From assembly GCA_965204235.1 (NCBI GenBank), contig OZ241979.1, positions 2,666,001 through 2,730,000 of the forward strand: a DNA stretch of 64,000 nucleotides, given 5' to 3'. The position numbers and the translations under genes were made by a program. This stretch comes from JAJDTQ01 sp965204235 (GTDB lineage Bacteria; Desulfobacterota; Binatia; UBA9968; JAJDTQ01). Of this stretch, positions 32,111-40,784 are shown in pieces (position 1 is the first letter of the stretch; every line of letters begins with the position of its first letter). Under the pieces are notes generated by a model. It made no database searches and had not been told where the DNA came from. It saw only the letters and a list, made by a program, of their open reading frames with translations.

Positions 32111-32677
32111 ATGAAGCGCCTTGGGACTCACGAGAAGCCGCCCTGCCCGGGATGGCGATGGCGGTGGACGTGGCTTGCGGTCCTGGCGGCGTTCCACGCC
32201 GCGAGTCCCGCGGGCTGGGCCGCGGGCGACGGCCCGGACGCCGCGAAGCCGACCCCGGGCCAGGCCGCCGCGGACCGGGGGGCGCCCCTGGTGATCACCG
32301 CGGACCGCATGGAGCTCCGCCGCAAGGAGAACCTCATCGTCTATAAGGGGAACGTGCTGGCGGAGCGGGGCGACCTCAGGATACGGAGCGACGTCCTGTC
32401 GGCGCGCTACGACGCCGGGGACGGCGCGTTGCAGACGGTGGTGGCCGAAGGGAAGGTGCGGGTGAGCCAGGGCGCGCGCGAGATGACCGGCGACAAGGCC
32501 GTGTTCGACGACTCGAAGGAGACCATCACCGTGTCCGGGAACACCGTCGTGCGCGACGGCGACAACAGCGTCTCGGGCGGCCGCGTCACCATCTACATGA
32601 ACGAGGACCGCAGCGTCATCGAGAACCGCGGAGGCCGGGTCAAGGCGGTCATCTTCCCCGGACAGTGGAAGCGTTGA
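32111..32677 (+). CDS. lptA: LPS transport periplasmic protein LptA
   Basis: The 188-residue precursor has a signal peptide (WLAVLAAFHAASPAGWAAG) and an OstA-type repeat domain. Typical beta-strands are LVITADRMELRRKENLIVY, DVLSARYDAGDGALQTVVAE and REMTGDKAVFDDSKETITV, ending with VKAVIFPGQ. LptA forms the bridge that carries LPS to the outer membrane. It lies 25 bases after lptC and 20 before lptB. LptD and the LptF/G permeases are outside the window. Confidence 0.92.
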   Translation: MKRLGTHEKPPCPGWRWRWTWLAVLAAFHAASPAGWAAGDGPDAAKPTPGQAAADRGAPLVITADRMELRRKENLIVYKGNVLAERGDLRIRSDVLSARYDAGDGALQTVVAEGKVRVSQGAREMTGDKAVFDDSKETITVSGNTVVRDGDNSVSGGRVTIYMNEDRSVIENRGGRVKAVIFPGQWKR

Positions 32678-32697
32678 GGCCGCCGGGTAGCGCCCCC

Positions 32698-33420
32698 ATG
32701 AGCGTTCTCCACGCGGAAGGAATCGTCAAGGCATACCAGGGGCGGCGTGTGGTGGACCGGGTCACGCTGGAGGTCCACGGCGGCGAGGTGGTCGGCCTCC
32801 TGGGTCCCAACGGGGCGGGCAAGACCACCCTGTTCCACATCGTGATCGGTCTGGTCCGCGCCGACGAAGGGAAGGTCACCCTCAACGGGACCGACCTGTC
32901 CACTGCGCCCATCTACCGCCGGGCCAGGGCCGGCATCAGTTACCTGCCCCAGGAGTCTTCGGTGTTCCGGGGCCTGACGGTCAGGCAGAACCTGTTGGCC
33001 ATACTGGAGACCCTGCGGCTCGGCAAGGACGAGGAGGAGGAACGGAGCCGACGGCTCCTGGGGATGTTCGGCCTCGTCCATCTGGCCGACCGGAAGGCCG
33101 ACACCCTGTCCGGGGGCGAGAGGCGGCGCGTCGAAATCGCCCGGGCCCTCGTTCTGTCCCCCTTCTTCGTGCTCCTGGACGAGCCCTTCACGGGGGTCGA
33201 TCCCATCGCCCTGGCGGACGTCGAGTCCGTCATCCGACGGCTGACCGAGTCCGGCATCGGCATCCTCATCACGGACCACAACGTGAGGGAGACCCTCCGG
33301 ATCTGCACCCGGGCCTACATCCTGAGCCAGGGGGTGGTGCTCGCCGAGGGGACCCCGAGCCATATCGCCTCCAGCCACGAGGCCCGCAAGGTCTATCTGG
33401 GGGAAGGGTTCAGCCTGTAG
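32698..33420 (+). CDS. lptB: LPS export ABC transporter ATP-binding protein LptB
   Basis: The 240-residue ATPase powers LPS extraction from the inner membrane. Motifs: Walker A GPNGAGKTTLF, signature LSGGERRRVEIARAL, Walker B FVLLDEPFTGVDPIAL and the switch histidine in ITDHNVRETLRIC. Its tail (ARKVYLGEGFSL) is the typical LptB end. ATG at 32698 gives MSVLHAEGIVKAYQGRRV; a longer upstream frame is not supported. It is followed after 18 bases by rpoN. Confidence 0.97.
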   Translation: MSVLHAEGIVKAYQGRRVVDRVTLEVHGGEVVGLLGPNGAGKTTLFHIVIGLVRADEGKVTLNGTDLSTAPIYRRARAGISYLPQESSVFRGLTVRQNLLAILETLRLGKDEEEERSRRLLGMFGLVHLADRKADTLSGGERRRVEIARALVLSPFFVLLDEPFTGVDPIALADVESVIRRLTESGIGILITDHNVRETLRICTRAYILSQGVVLAEGTPSHIASSHEARKVYLGEGFSL

Positions 33421-33438
33421 CGGAAGCGGGACACCGGG

Positions 33439-34881
33439 ATGGCCCTCGAGATCAAGCTCTCCCAGAAGCTCGCGCCGCAACTGGTGATGACTCCCCAGTT
33501 GCAGCAGGCCATCAAGCTCCTCCAGTTGTCCCACCTCGACCTCCAGCAACGGATCTCCCAGGAGCTGCAGGAGAACCCCGCACTGGAGGAAGCCCCCGGC
33601 GAGTACGACGGCGCTCCGGACACGGTCCGGGAGCCCGAAGCGACTCCCGACGCCACGGTCGCCGACCGCATCGCGGACTGGCAGGACTACCTGAACGCCA
33701 ACTCGCGCCACGACATGGGGAGTCCCGAGGCGGCCCGGGAGGAAGAGGGTTCCCCGTCGCCGGAGAACACCGTCACCCGCAAGGAGACGCTGCAGGAGCA
33801 CCTGTTGTGGCAGCTCCGCATGGCCGGACTGGACCACGAGGGCGAGAGCATCGGGATGTTCATCATCGGCAACCTGGACGAACGGGGCTACCTGGAGGCG
33901 TCCCTGGAGGAAATCGGCGAGTTGGCTCGCGCGGCCCCGGAGGCCGTGGAGGACGTCCTGGCCCGCATCCAGTCCTTCGACCCCGTGGGCATCGCCGCAC
34001 GGGATCTGCGCGAGTGCCTGCTGGTGCAGCTCCGCAACGCCGGAATGGAGGAGAGCCTGGCCGCCGGCATGGTGGCGAACCACCTGCACGAGCTGGAGTA
34101 CCGGCGGTACGAGAGGATTGCCGACAGCCTGAAGGCGAGCCTGGAGGAGGTGGCGGAAGCGGCCCGTCTCATCGCCTGCCTCGAACCCAGGCCGGCTCGC
34201 GGGTTCGACGACGGCGAGGTCCGCGCGATCATCCCCGACGTGGTGGTCCAGAAGGTGGCGGGCGAGTACGCCGTTTCCCTGAACGACGACGGCGTCCCGC
34301 CCTTGCGGGTGAGTCCGCTGGTGCGGCGTCTGGCCCGGGAGAAGGGGGAAGACGCGCGCAAGGCCAGGGAATACCTGGAGGCAAAGGTCCGTGCGGCCAT
34401 GTGGTTGATCAAGAGCATCCACTGGCGTCAGCAGACCCTCTACCGCGTGAGCGAGAGCATCTTCGGCTTCCAGCGCGAGTTCCTCGACCGCGGCATCGCC
34501 CATCTCAAGCCGTTGGTGTTGCGCGACGTAGCCTCCGAGATCGGCATGCACCAGTCCACGGTCAGCCGCGCGACCTCCAACAAGTACGCGTTTACCCCGC
34601 AGGGCGTTTTCGAGTTGAAGTTCTTCTTCCAGAGCGGGATACCCCACAACGGCGGCGCCGAGGTGCTCTCCTCGGAGTCGGTCAGGGACCGGATCAAGAC
34701 GATGGTGGAGTCCGAGGACCACGGGAAGCCCTTGAGCGATCAGGAGATAGCGAGTGCGCTCGCGGACATTGGCATCGGCATTGCGCGCCGCACGGTGGCA
34801 AAGTACCGCGATCAACTGGGGATCCTGCCTTCGTCCCGGAGACGGGAGCCGTTGGCGAACCATCGAGTCCGCTCCGGCTGA
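33439..34881 (+). CDS. rpoN: RNA polymerase sigma-54 factor
   Basis: RpoN directs RNA polymerase to -24/-12 promoters under enhancer-binding activators. The 480-residue protein has the N-terminal activator-interaction region (LSQKLAPQLVMTPQLQQAI, NPALEE), an acidic linker with many Glu/Asp, the core-binding region, and the C-terminal RpoN box ARRTVAKYRDQLGI. The last is the near-invariant -24 recognition motif. It lies directly after lptB, the usual position in Gram-negative bacteria, and upstream of nitrogen-PTS genes. A hibernation-promoting factor gene often found next to it is absent. Confidence 0.97.
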   Translation: MALEIKLSQKLAPQLVMTPQLQQAIKLLQLSHLDLQQRISQELQENPALEEAPGEYDGAPDTVREPEATPDATVADRIADWQDYLNANSRHDMGSPEAAREEEGSPSPENTVTRKETLQEHLLWQLRMAGLDHEGESIGMFIIGNLDERGYLEASLEEIGELARAAPEAVEDVLARIQSFDPVGIAARDLRECLLVQLRNAGMEESLAAGMVANHLHELEYRRYERIADSLKASLEEVAEAARLIACLEPRPARGFDDGEVRAIIPDVVVQKVAGEYAVSLNDDGVPPLRVSPLVRRLAREKGEDARKAREYLEAKVRAAMWLIKSIHWRQQTLYRVSESIFGFQREFLDRGIAHLKPLVLRDVASEIGMHQSTVSRATSNKYAFTPQGVFELKFFFQSGIPHNGGAEVLSSESVRDRIKTMVESEDHGKPLSDQEIASALADIGIGIARRTVAKYRDQLGILPSSRRREPLANHRVRSG

Positions 34882-34943
34882 CGCAGCGGGCCGGGCGCGG
34901 CGGCGCCACGCTGGGGGGCAGCCCCGGAAAAAGGGGGTAGCGA

Positions 34944-35405
34944 TTGCGAATCACGGACGTTCTGGATACGGAAGCGGTCATTCCGAGCCTCGAGGCCCGG
35001 GACAAGGCCGCGGTCCTGGAGGAGATCGTGGCGCGGGTGTCGAGACACTACGGGTTCGAGGACTCGCAACGGTTGCTGGAGGTGATCCATGCCCGGGAGA
35101 GGATATGCAGCACCGCCATCGGGGAAGGGGTCGCCATACCCCACGGCAAGCTCCCGGGACTGGAGCGCGTGTTCGTCGCTTTCGCCCGCAGTACGGAAGG
35201 GGTCGATTTCGACGCCCAGGACGGCACGCCGACCCACCTCTTCTTCCTGCTGGTCGCGCCCGAAGGATCGACTTCCGAGCATCTCAGCGCCCTGGCGCGG
35301 GTGTCGCGGCTGGTGAAGGACGCCGCGCTGAGGGAGCGCCTCATGCGCGTCGAGACCCCGGAGGAAGTGGTGAGCCTGATCGAGGAGAAGGAACGGGACC
35401 TGTGA
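34944..35405 (+). CDS. ptsN: Nitrogen-PTS EIIA protein (PtsN)
   Basis: The 153-residue PTS_EIIA type-2 protein has the phospho-acceptor histidine in AIGEGVAIPHGKL and the usual end EEVVSLIEEKERD. It is a regulatory phosphocarrier of PTS-Ntr rather than a sugar transporter, linked in other bacteria to potassium and nitrogen control. The start is a TTG at 34944 with an AAGGGGG ribosome-binding site six bases before it. It is 62 bases downstream of rpoN. Confidence 0.9.
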   Translation: MRITDVLDTEAVIPSLEARDKAAVLEEIVARVSRHYGFEDSQRLLEVIHARERICSTAIGEGVAIPHGKLPGLERVFVAFARSTEGVDFDAQDGTPTHLFFLLVAPEGSTSEHLSALARVSRLVKDAALRERLMRVETPEEVVSLIEEKERDL

Positions 35406-35490
35406 CGCGCGGTTTCTTCCCGCCCCGTTTTTTGCTAGTGGGTTGGAGGCCGCGGCGCGTTCGGGGCGCCGGGACTTTGGCCCATGATCC

Positions 35491-35766
35491 ATGCACCGCG
35501 TTAAGAAGAGGATCGAGATCAAGAACCGCCTCGGGATGCACGCCCGGGCGTCCGCGTTGCTGGTGCAGACCGTGAACAGGTTCTCCTCGGAGGTGAAGAT
35601 CTCCAAGGACGACAACGTGGTGGACGCGCGCAGCATCATGGGCGTCCTGACTCTGGGAGCCGCCAAGGGGAGCAGGATCCGCGTCGAAACCAGGGGGGAC
35701 GACGCCCGGGAAGCGATGCTCGCCATCGAGCAGCTCATCGACGACAAGTTTCGCGAGAGTGACTAG
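35491..35766 (+). CDS. ptsH: HPr-type phosphocarrier protein
   Basis: The 91-residue protein has the active-site histidine in RLGMHARASALLVQTVN (His ~17) and the regulatory serine region ARSIMGVLTLGAAKG. Both phosphorylation sites of HPr are present, although the kinase gene hprK is not in the window. It probably receives phosphate from an EI of PTS-Ntr encoded elsewhere and passes it to PtsN. ATG at 35491. Confidence 0.93.
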   Translation: MHRVKKRIEIKNRLGMHARASALLVQTVNRFSSEVKISKDDNVVDARSIMGVLTLGAAKGSRIRVETRGDDAREAMLAIEQLIDDKFRESD

Positions 35767-35767
35767 C

Positions 35768-35790
35768 GGCCCTTCCGGGAAGGAAGGGCC
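35768..35790 (+). terminator. Hairpin between ptsH and metK
   Basis: GGCCCTTCC (35768-35776) pairs perfectly with GGAAGGGCC (35782-35790) around a five-base loop. No T-run follows, so it is a poor intrinsic terminator; it could still limit readthrough or stabilise an mRNA end. It does not resemble a SAM riboswitch. Confidence 0.4.
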
Positions 35791-35805
35791 GGACAGGGAA
35801 CATCC

Positions 35806-36969
35806 ATGACGAACAAGGATTTTGTCTTTACCTCGGAATCGGTCTCGGAGGGCCATCCCGACAAGATGTGCGACCAGATATCGGATGCGGTCCTCGACGC
35901 CCACCTGGCGGAGGATCCCGACAGCCGGGTCGCGTGCGAGACCCTGGTCAAGAACGACCTGGTCGTGATCGCCGGGGAGATCACCAGCAAGGGCAAGGTC
36001 GATTACGAGGGCGTGGCGCGCCGGGTGGCGCTGGACATCGGCTACGATGATCCGGCCAAGGGATTCGACGGCAACACGTGCGAGGTCCTCGTGCGGCTGG
36101 AGCGCCAGTCCCCCAACATCTCCCAGGGGGTCACGGAAGGCGAGGGGCTGTTCAAGGAGCAGGGCGCGGGCGACCAGGGAATGATGTTCGGCTACGCCTG
36201 CGACGACACCGAGGAGTTGATGCCCCTGCCCATCCAGCTCGCGCACAACCTCGTGAGCTACCTGGCCAAGGTCAGGAAGTCGGGGGAGGCCCCTTTCCTT
36301 CGGCCGGACTCGAAGTCGCAGGTGAGCGTCGAGTACAGGGACGGCAGGCCGCACCGGGTCAGCAACGTGGTGGTATCGACGCAGCACGTGCCGGAGGCGC
36401 CCTACGACAAGCTCCGGGAGACCATCATCGACAGCGTCATCCGGGCGGTGGTGCCGGCCCGGTACCTCGACGGCGACACCCGTTTCCTGGTCAACCCCAC
36501 CGGCAGCTTCGAGATCGGGGGGCCCCGGGCCGACTGCGGCCTTACGGGACGCAAGATCATCGTGGACACCTACGGCGGCATGGGGCGTCACGGGGGCGGC
36601 GCGTTCTCGGGCAAGGACCCTTCCAAGGTGGACAGGAGCGCGGCCTACGTGGCCCGCTACGTGGCCAAGAACGTCGTGGCGGCCGGGCTTGCCCGGCGTT
36701 GCGAGATCCAGCTCGCCTACGTCATCGGCGTGGCGGAGCCGGTGTCGATCTCGGTCGATACCTTCGGCACCGGCGTGGCGCCGGACCACGAGATCGCAAG
36801 GCTGGCGCGCGAACATTTCGAGCTCACCCCCAAGGGGATCATCGAAGCCCTGAAGCTGCGAGCCCCCATCTACCAGAAGTCCGCGGCCTACGGCCATTTC
36901 GGCCGCAACCCGGAGAACGGTCTGTTCACCTGGGAGGAGACCGACCGGGCGGCGAGCCTGAAGGCCTGA
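35806..36969 (+). CDS. metK: S-adenosylmethionine synthetase
   Basis: MetK makes S-adenosylmethionine from methionine and ATP. The 387-residue enzyme has ESVSEGHPDKMCDQISDAVL, the loop GAGDQGMMFGYACDDT, and the phosphate-binding GGGAFSGKDPSKVDRSAAY. ATG at 35806 gives MTNKDFVFTSESVSEGHPDK, the usual start. With ahcY downstream it forms the beginning of a methyl-cycle pair: SAM is used by methyltransferases and the product SAH is cleaved by AhcY. Confidence 0.97.
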   Translation: MTNKDFVFTSESVSEGHPDKMCDQISDAVLDAHLAEDPDSRVACETLVKNDLVVIAGEITSKGKVDYEGVARRVALDIGYDDPAKGFDGNTCEVLVRLERQSPNISQGVTEGEGLFKEQGAGDQGMMFGYACDDTEELMPLPIQLAHNLVSYLAKVRKSGEAPFLRPDSKSQVSVEYRDGRPHRVSNVVVSTQHVPEAPYDKLRETIIDSVIRAVVPARYLDGDTRFLVNPTGSFEIGGPRADCGLTGRKIIVDTYGGMGRHGGGAFSGKDPSKVDRSAAYVARYVAKNVVAAGLARRCEIQLAYVIGVAEPVSISVDTFGTGVAPDHEIARLAREHFELTPKGIIEALKLRAPIYQKSAAYGHFGRNPENGLFTWEETDRAASLKA

Positions 36970-37072
36970 AGAACGGACTCGAAGAACAGGCCTGGAGACC
37001 CACCCGGCGCCCTTCCGGCGGTGGCCACTGGACGGCCCCGGCGCGCCCGGGCCGCCGGAGAGGGAGAGGAAC

Positions 37073-38347
37073 ATGGCGCAATCGAAGTCGAAGTTCGACG
37101 TGGCCGACCCGGGCCTTGCCGCGGACGGTTGGAAACGGGTCCTGTGGGCAGACCAGGAGATGCCGGTGCTGCGGGGCGTGCGCGCCCGGTTCGAGGAAGA
37201 GAAGCCCTTGAAGGGCCTGCGCTTCTCGGCCTGCCTCCACGTCACCGCGGAGACCGCCAACCTCGTGCGCACGTTGAAGGCCGGAGGCGCGGACGTGGTG
37301 CTGTGCGCGTCGAACCCGCTTTCGACCCAGGACGACGTGGCCGCGGCCCTGGTGAGGAAGGAGCGCGTGTCGGTGTTTGCGGTGCGCGGCGAGGACCACG
37401 ACACCTACTACCGGCATCTGCGGGCGGCGCTGGACCACCGGCCCGTCGTCACCATGGACGACGGCGCCGACCTCGTGTCCATGCTGCACCGGGAATACGC
37501 CCACCTTGCCCCCCACATGGTGGCGTCCATGGAGGAGACCACCACCGGGGTCATCCGGCTGCGCGCCCTGGAGTCTGACGGCGCGCTCCGGATCCCCATC
37601 ATCGCGGTCAACGACGCCGCCACCAAGCGCCTGTTCGACAACCGCTACGGCACCGGCCAGTCCACCATCGACGGGGTCATCCGGGCCACGGACGTGCTGT
37701 TGGCCGGCAAACGGGTGGTGGTGGCCGGCTACGGCTGGTGCGGTCGAGGGGTGGCGTCTCGAGCCCGGGGCATGGGGGCGAAGGTGGTGGTCACCGAAGT
37801 GGATCCGGTGCGCGCACTGGAGGCCTCCATGGACGGCTTCGACGTGATGCCCATGAAGGAGGCCGCCAGGGTCGGCGACCTCTTCATCACCCTGACCGGA
37901 GACATGCACGTGATCCGCACGGAGCATCTGCGGGCCATGAAGGACGGCGCCATCATCTGCAACTCCGGCCACTTCGACATCGAGATCGACATCGAGGGCC
38001 TCACCGGGATGGCGGTGAAGCGCGAGCGCAACGTGAGGAACCACGTGGACTGCTACACCCTGCCCGAGGGGAAGCGCCTGTTCCTGCTCGGCGAGGGACG
38101 GCTGGTGAACCTGGCCGCGGCCGAAGGCCATCCGGCCTCGGTCATGGACATGAGCTTCGCAACCCAGGCCCTGGCCTCGGAATGGGCGGTCAAGCAGCGG
38201 GACGAACTGTCGGCCCGGGTCTACGACGTCCCCCAGGCGCTGGTGGAGTGGGTGGCGCGCATCAAGCTCGCGGCCATGGGCGCCCGGATCGACAAGCTCA
38301 CCCGGGAACAGAAGCGTTACCTGTCTTCCTGGGAGATGGGCACCTGA
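37073..38347 (+). CDS. ahcY: Adenosylhomocysteinase
   Basis: The 424-residue enzyme splits S-adenosylhomocysteine to adenosine and homocysteine. It has CASNPLSTQDDVAAALV, DDGADLVSM, EETTTGVIRLRALE, an NAD-binding GYGWCGRGVA and the end LTREQKRYLSSWEMG-like tail seen in prokaryotic AhcY. ATG at 37073 has a GAGAGGGAGAGGAAC ribosome-binding region. A 103-base gap separates it from metK; I looked for an SAH riboswitch there and did not recognise one. Confidence 0.96.
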   Translation: MAQSKSKFDVADPGLAADGWKRVLWADQEMPVLRGVRARFEEEKPLKGLRFSACLHVTAETANLVRTLKAGGADVVLCASNPLSTQDDVAAALVRKERVSVFAVRGEDHDTYYRHLRAALDHRPVVTMDDGADLVSMLHREYAHLAPHMVASMEETTTGVIRLRALESDGALRIPIIAVNDAATKRLFDNRYGTGQSTIDGVIRATDVLLAGKRVVVAGYGWCGRGVASRARGMGAKVVVTEVDPVRALEASMDGFDVMPMKEAARVGDLFITLTGDMHVIRTEHLRAMKDGAIICNSGHFDIEIDIEGLTGMAVKRERNVRNHVDCYTLPEGKRLFLLGEGRLVNLAAAEGHPASVMDMSFATQALASEWAVKQRDELSARVYDVPQALVEWVARIKLAAMGARIDKLTREQKRYLSSWEMGT

Positions 38348-38414
38348 CGACCCCCCGACGGCTTCCGCCGGGATGCGCGTTGCCGCTCGGCCGGCCGGAC
38401 CGGCGAGCCTCCGT

Positions 38415-39575
38415 TCACACGAGTCGAAGGAAGAGTTCGTCCGCCAGCAGGAGGCCTCCGGGCGCAAAGCGGAGGCGTTGGCCTTCTTCGGCCAGGAGGC
38501 CGTTGCGGAGCCAGTCCTCGACCGCGGGAAAAGCGACCCGGGGCGTCGTCCCGAAACGTCGGCGGAAGGCGGGGAGCGCGACGCCTTCGATCATCCGCAG
38601 CCCGGTGAACAGGTGTTCCGCCATGGCCTGGCGCGGCCCCGGACGCTCGCGCCGGGTGACCGCGTGGCCGTGTTCGCGGGTGAGCCGCATGTAGGCCGCG
38701 GGGGACCGCTCGTTCTCCCAACGCTCGCCCAGAGGGTCCGCGGGCCTGCGGTGGTGGCTGTGGGCGCCGGCGCCGACCCCGAGGTAGTCGCCGCCCTGCC
38801 AGTAGTTGACGTTGTGGCGCGATTCGAAGCCCGGGCGCGCGTAGTTGGAGATCTCGTACCGCCGCAGCCCGGCCCGGGCCAGGGTGCGGTCCACGAGGTC
38901 GGCCATCTCCACCTCGGTCTCTTCGTCCAGCGGGCGCAGCCGGCCCTGGCGGTAGCGGGCGTGGAAGGGCGTCCCCTCCTCGATGGTGAGGTTGTAGGCG
39001 GACAGGTGGGGCGGCCGGCTTTCCAGGGCCAGTGAGAGGTCGCGGCCCACGCCGTCCACGGTCTGCCCCGGAACCGCGTAGATCAGGTCGAGGCTGAAGT
39101 TGTCGAAGCCCGCGTCCCGGACGCCCTCCAGTGCCCGGCGCGTCTCAGCGGCGCCGTGGCTGCGGCCGAGGAACCGCAGCAGCCCGGCATCGAAGGTCTG
39201 GGCACCGATGCTGATGCGGTTCACGCCGGAACCGCGGTAGTCCCGGAAGCGGCCGGCGTCCGCGGCCCCCGGGTTCGCTTCCAGCGTGACCTCCGCCCGC
39301 TCCTCAAAGCGGAACAGCCCGGCGGCCTGGTCGAGCAGCGCGGCGATGCTGTCCCCGTGGAAGGTCGAAGGCGTGCCGCCGCCGAAGAACACCGTCTTGA
39401 CGGACCGGTCGGCCCACGGCTCCGAACCGGCATGATGGCGCAGCTCCCGGGCGAGGGCGCGGGTGTACTCCTGCTCGGGGATGCGGGCCGCCACGTGGGA
39501 GTTGAAGTCGCAGTAGGGGCACTTGCTGACGCAGTAGGGGATGTGGACGTAGAGCGAGAAGGGTTCCGGTTCCAT
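38415..39575 (-). CDS. hemW: Radical SAM heme chaperone HemW-like protein
   Basis: The 386-residue protein has the radical-SAM cluster motif of HemW/HemN (HIPYCVSKCPYCDF; CxxxCxxC), FFGGGTPSTF, TLEANPG, VNRISIGAQTFD and LDLIYAVPGQT. The C-terminal HemN_C-like part carries YEISNYARPG and YWQGGDYLGVGAGAHS. HemW is thought to insert heme rather than oxidise coproporphyrinogen; the label coproporphyrinogen oxidase is common but less certain. ATG at 39575 is chosen because a longer frame upstream runs into a dispersed repeat. Confidence 0.93.
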   Translation of the reverse strand: MEPEPFSLYVHIPYCVSKCPYCDFNSHVAARIPEQEYTRALARELRHHAGSEPWADRSVKTVFFGGGTPSTFHGDSIAALLDQAAGLFRFEERAEVTLEANPGAADAGRFRDYRGSGVNRISIGAQTFDAGLLRFLGRSHGAAETRRALEGVRDAGFDNFSLDLIYAVPGQTVDGVGRDLSLALESRPPHLSAYNLTIEEGTPFHARYRQGRLRPLDEETEVEMADLVDRTLARAGLRRYEISNYARPGFESRHNVNYWQGGDYLGVGAGAHSHHRRPADPLGERWENERSPAAYMRLTREHGHAVTRRERPGPRQAMAEHLFTGLRMIEGVALPAFRRRFGTTPRVAFPAVEDWLRNGLLAEEGQRLRFAPGGLLLADELFLRLV

Positions 39576-39647
39576 GGAAATTGCGGAAGACGGGTTGCCG
39601 TGTCTATGCTTGGCGTCGCGTGCGATGGGCACTACAATTACGGTGAG

Positions 39648-39735
39648 GGAAACTCGGAACAACCATCTCCGTTCGTCCTGAGCGTAGCGAAGCGAAGTCG
39701 AAGGACGAACGGGGGGCAATCGTTCAGGGTCTCCT
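39648..39735. repeat. Dispersed repeat with long terminal hairpin
   Basis: CCGTTCGTCC (39669-39678) and GGACGAACGG (39703-39712) pair perfectly around the core TGAGCGTAGCGAAGCGAAG. This copy can thus form a 10-bp stem. The flanks (GGGAAACTCGGAAC on the left, CAATCGTTCAGGG on the right) are those of two facing half-elements. It lies in the divergent gap between hemW and the CBS gene and is the only copy in the right two thirds of the window. Confidence 0.8.
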
Positions 39736-39813
39736 TAGTACGGTCCGCGGCCGGAGGCAATGCCCCGGTCCGCGGCGGCGGCCGGACCGCGTGCGGCGCC
39801 ACGGAGGTTTTCC

Positions 39814-40671
39814 ATGCTGACGAACAAGGTAAGCGAGATCATGACGCGTTCGATCATTACGGCCGAGCCATCGAACACCGTACGGGAAGTGACCCGGCTC
39901 ATGGTCGATCGCCGGGTGGGCCGCGTGGTCATCACCGAGGGCGACGCGCCGACCGGCATCTTCACGGAGCAGGACGTCTTGAGGCGGGTGATGAACCGGA
40001 CCCTCGACGTCCACAAGACCCCCGTGCGCCGGGTCATGACCACGCCGCTTCCCGGCGTGCCGGAGCGGACGCCCATCGTCGATGTGCTGGGCATGATGTA
40101 CAAGGGCCGATCCCGGCACCTGCTGGTGTACGACGACCGCCGGGGCACGGTGGGTCTGGTCTCCATGCGGCGGATACTCAACCTCGCGGTGGAGCTGGGC
40201 GCCGGCCTGCACGACCCTCGGAAAGTGGGAGAGTTGGCGTCCCGCGCCGTCTCCGTGGACGCCGCCGCCCCGGTGACCGAGGTCATCGACAAGCTGGTGC
40301 GCGAGAGGACGGGTTGCGTCATGGTCTCGGCCGACGGCAAGGTCCGCGGCATCTTCACCGAGCGGGACGTGTTGACCCGTGTCGCCCTGGAGGACAGGGA
40401 CATGGGGCAGGTGCCGGTGGCCGACGTCATGACCTCCGACCCGCTGGTCATGGCTCCGACTTCGACGGTCCAGGAAGTGCTGGCCCGGATGCGCGACAAC
40501 GGGTTCCGGCACATGCCGGTGGCCGGCGACGACGGCGACCTGACGGGCATCGTCACCATGGGCGACGTGCTCCAGTACGCCAAGGCGCTCGATATCGACG
40601 ACGTGGTGCGCAAGGCATGGAAGGAGATCGAGGAGTTCTGGGAGTCCGACCAGAACTACACGCCGGGATAG
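39814..40671 (+). CDS. Four-CBS-domain protein
   Basis: The 285-residue protein is made of four CBS motifs: VSEIMTRSIITAEPSNT with GIFTEQDVLRRVM; VMTTPLPGVPERTP with LVSMRRILNLA; LASRAVSVDAAAPV with GIFTERDVLTRVA; and VMTSDPLVMAPTST with GIVTMGDVLQYAK. Two Bateman modules usually sense adenine nucleotides or SAM. No catalytic domain is attached, so it is probably a regulator. ATG at 39814 has an ACGGAGG ribosome-binding site. It lies just upstream of korA-korB, which have their own promoter. Confidence 0.88.
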   Translation: MLTNKVSEIMTRSIITAEPSNTVREVTRLMVDRRVGRVVITEGDAPTGIFTEQDVLRRVMNRTLDVHKTPVRRVMTTPLPGVPERTPIVDVLGMMYKGRSRHLLVYDDRRGTVGLVSMRRILNLAVELGAGLHDPRKVGELASRAVSVDAAAPVTEVIDKLVRERTGCVMVSADGKVRGIFTERDVLTRVALEDRDMGQVPVADVMTSDPLVMAPTSTVQEVLARMRDNGFRHMPVAGDDGDLTGIVTMGDVLQYAKALDIDDVVRKAWKEIEEFWESDQNYTPG

Positions 40672-40708
40672 AGGGAAGGCGTCCGGTCGCCGGAGAACGG
40701 TTAAGTCC

Positions 40709-40737
40709 TTGTTAAGGCTACGTTGTGTTGGTACAAT
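40709..40737 (+). promoter_or_regulatory. Sigma-70-type promoter for korA-korB
   Basis: TTGTTA (40709-40714), 17 bases, then TACAAT (40732-40737), with the korA start at 40785. Spacing is ideal and both hexamers are near consensus. Confidence 0.7.
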
Positions 40738-40784
40738 ACCCGCCTGTCAACGATCTGTCTCCCGAAACAACCCTGGAGAACGAA

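Noticed and set aside
35767..35805. SAM riboswitch before metK
   Set aside because: Only a simple 9-bp hairpin in a 39-base gap; far too short for a SAM riboswitch.
36970..37072. SAH riboswitch before ahcY
   Set aside because: No recognisable conserved core or pairing; the gap is GC-rich without a clear pseudoknot.
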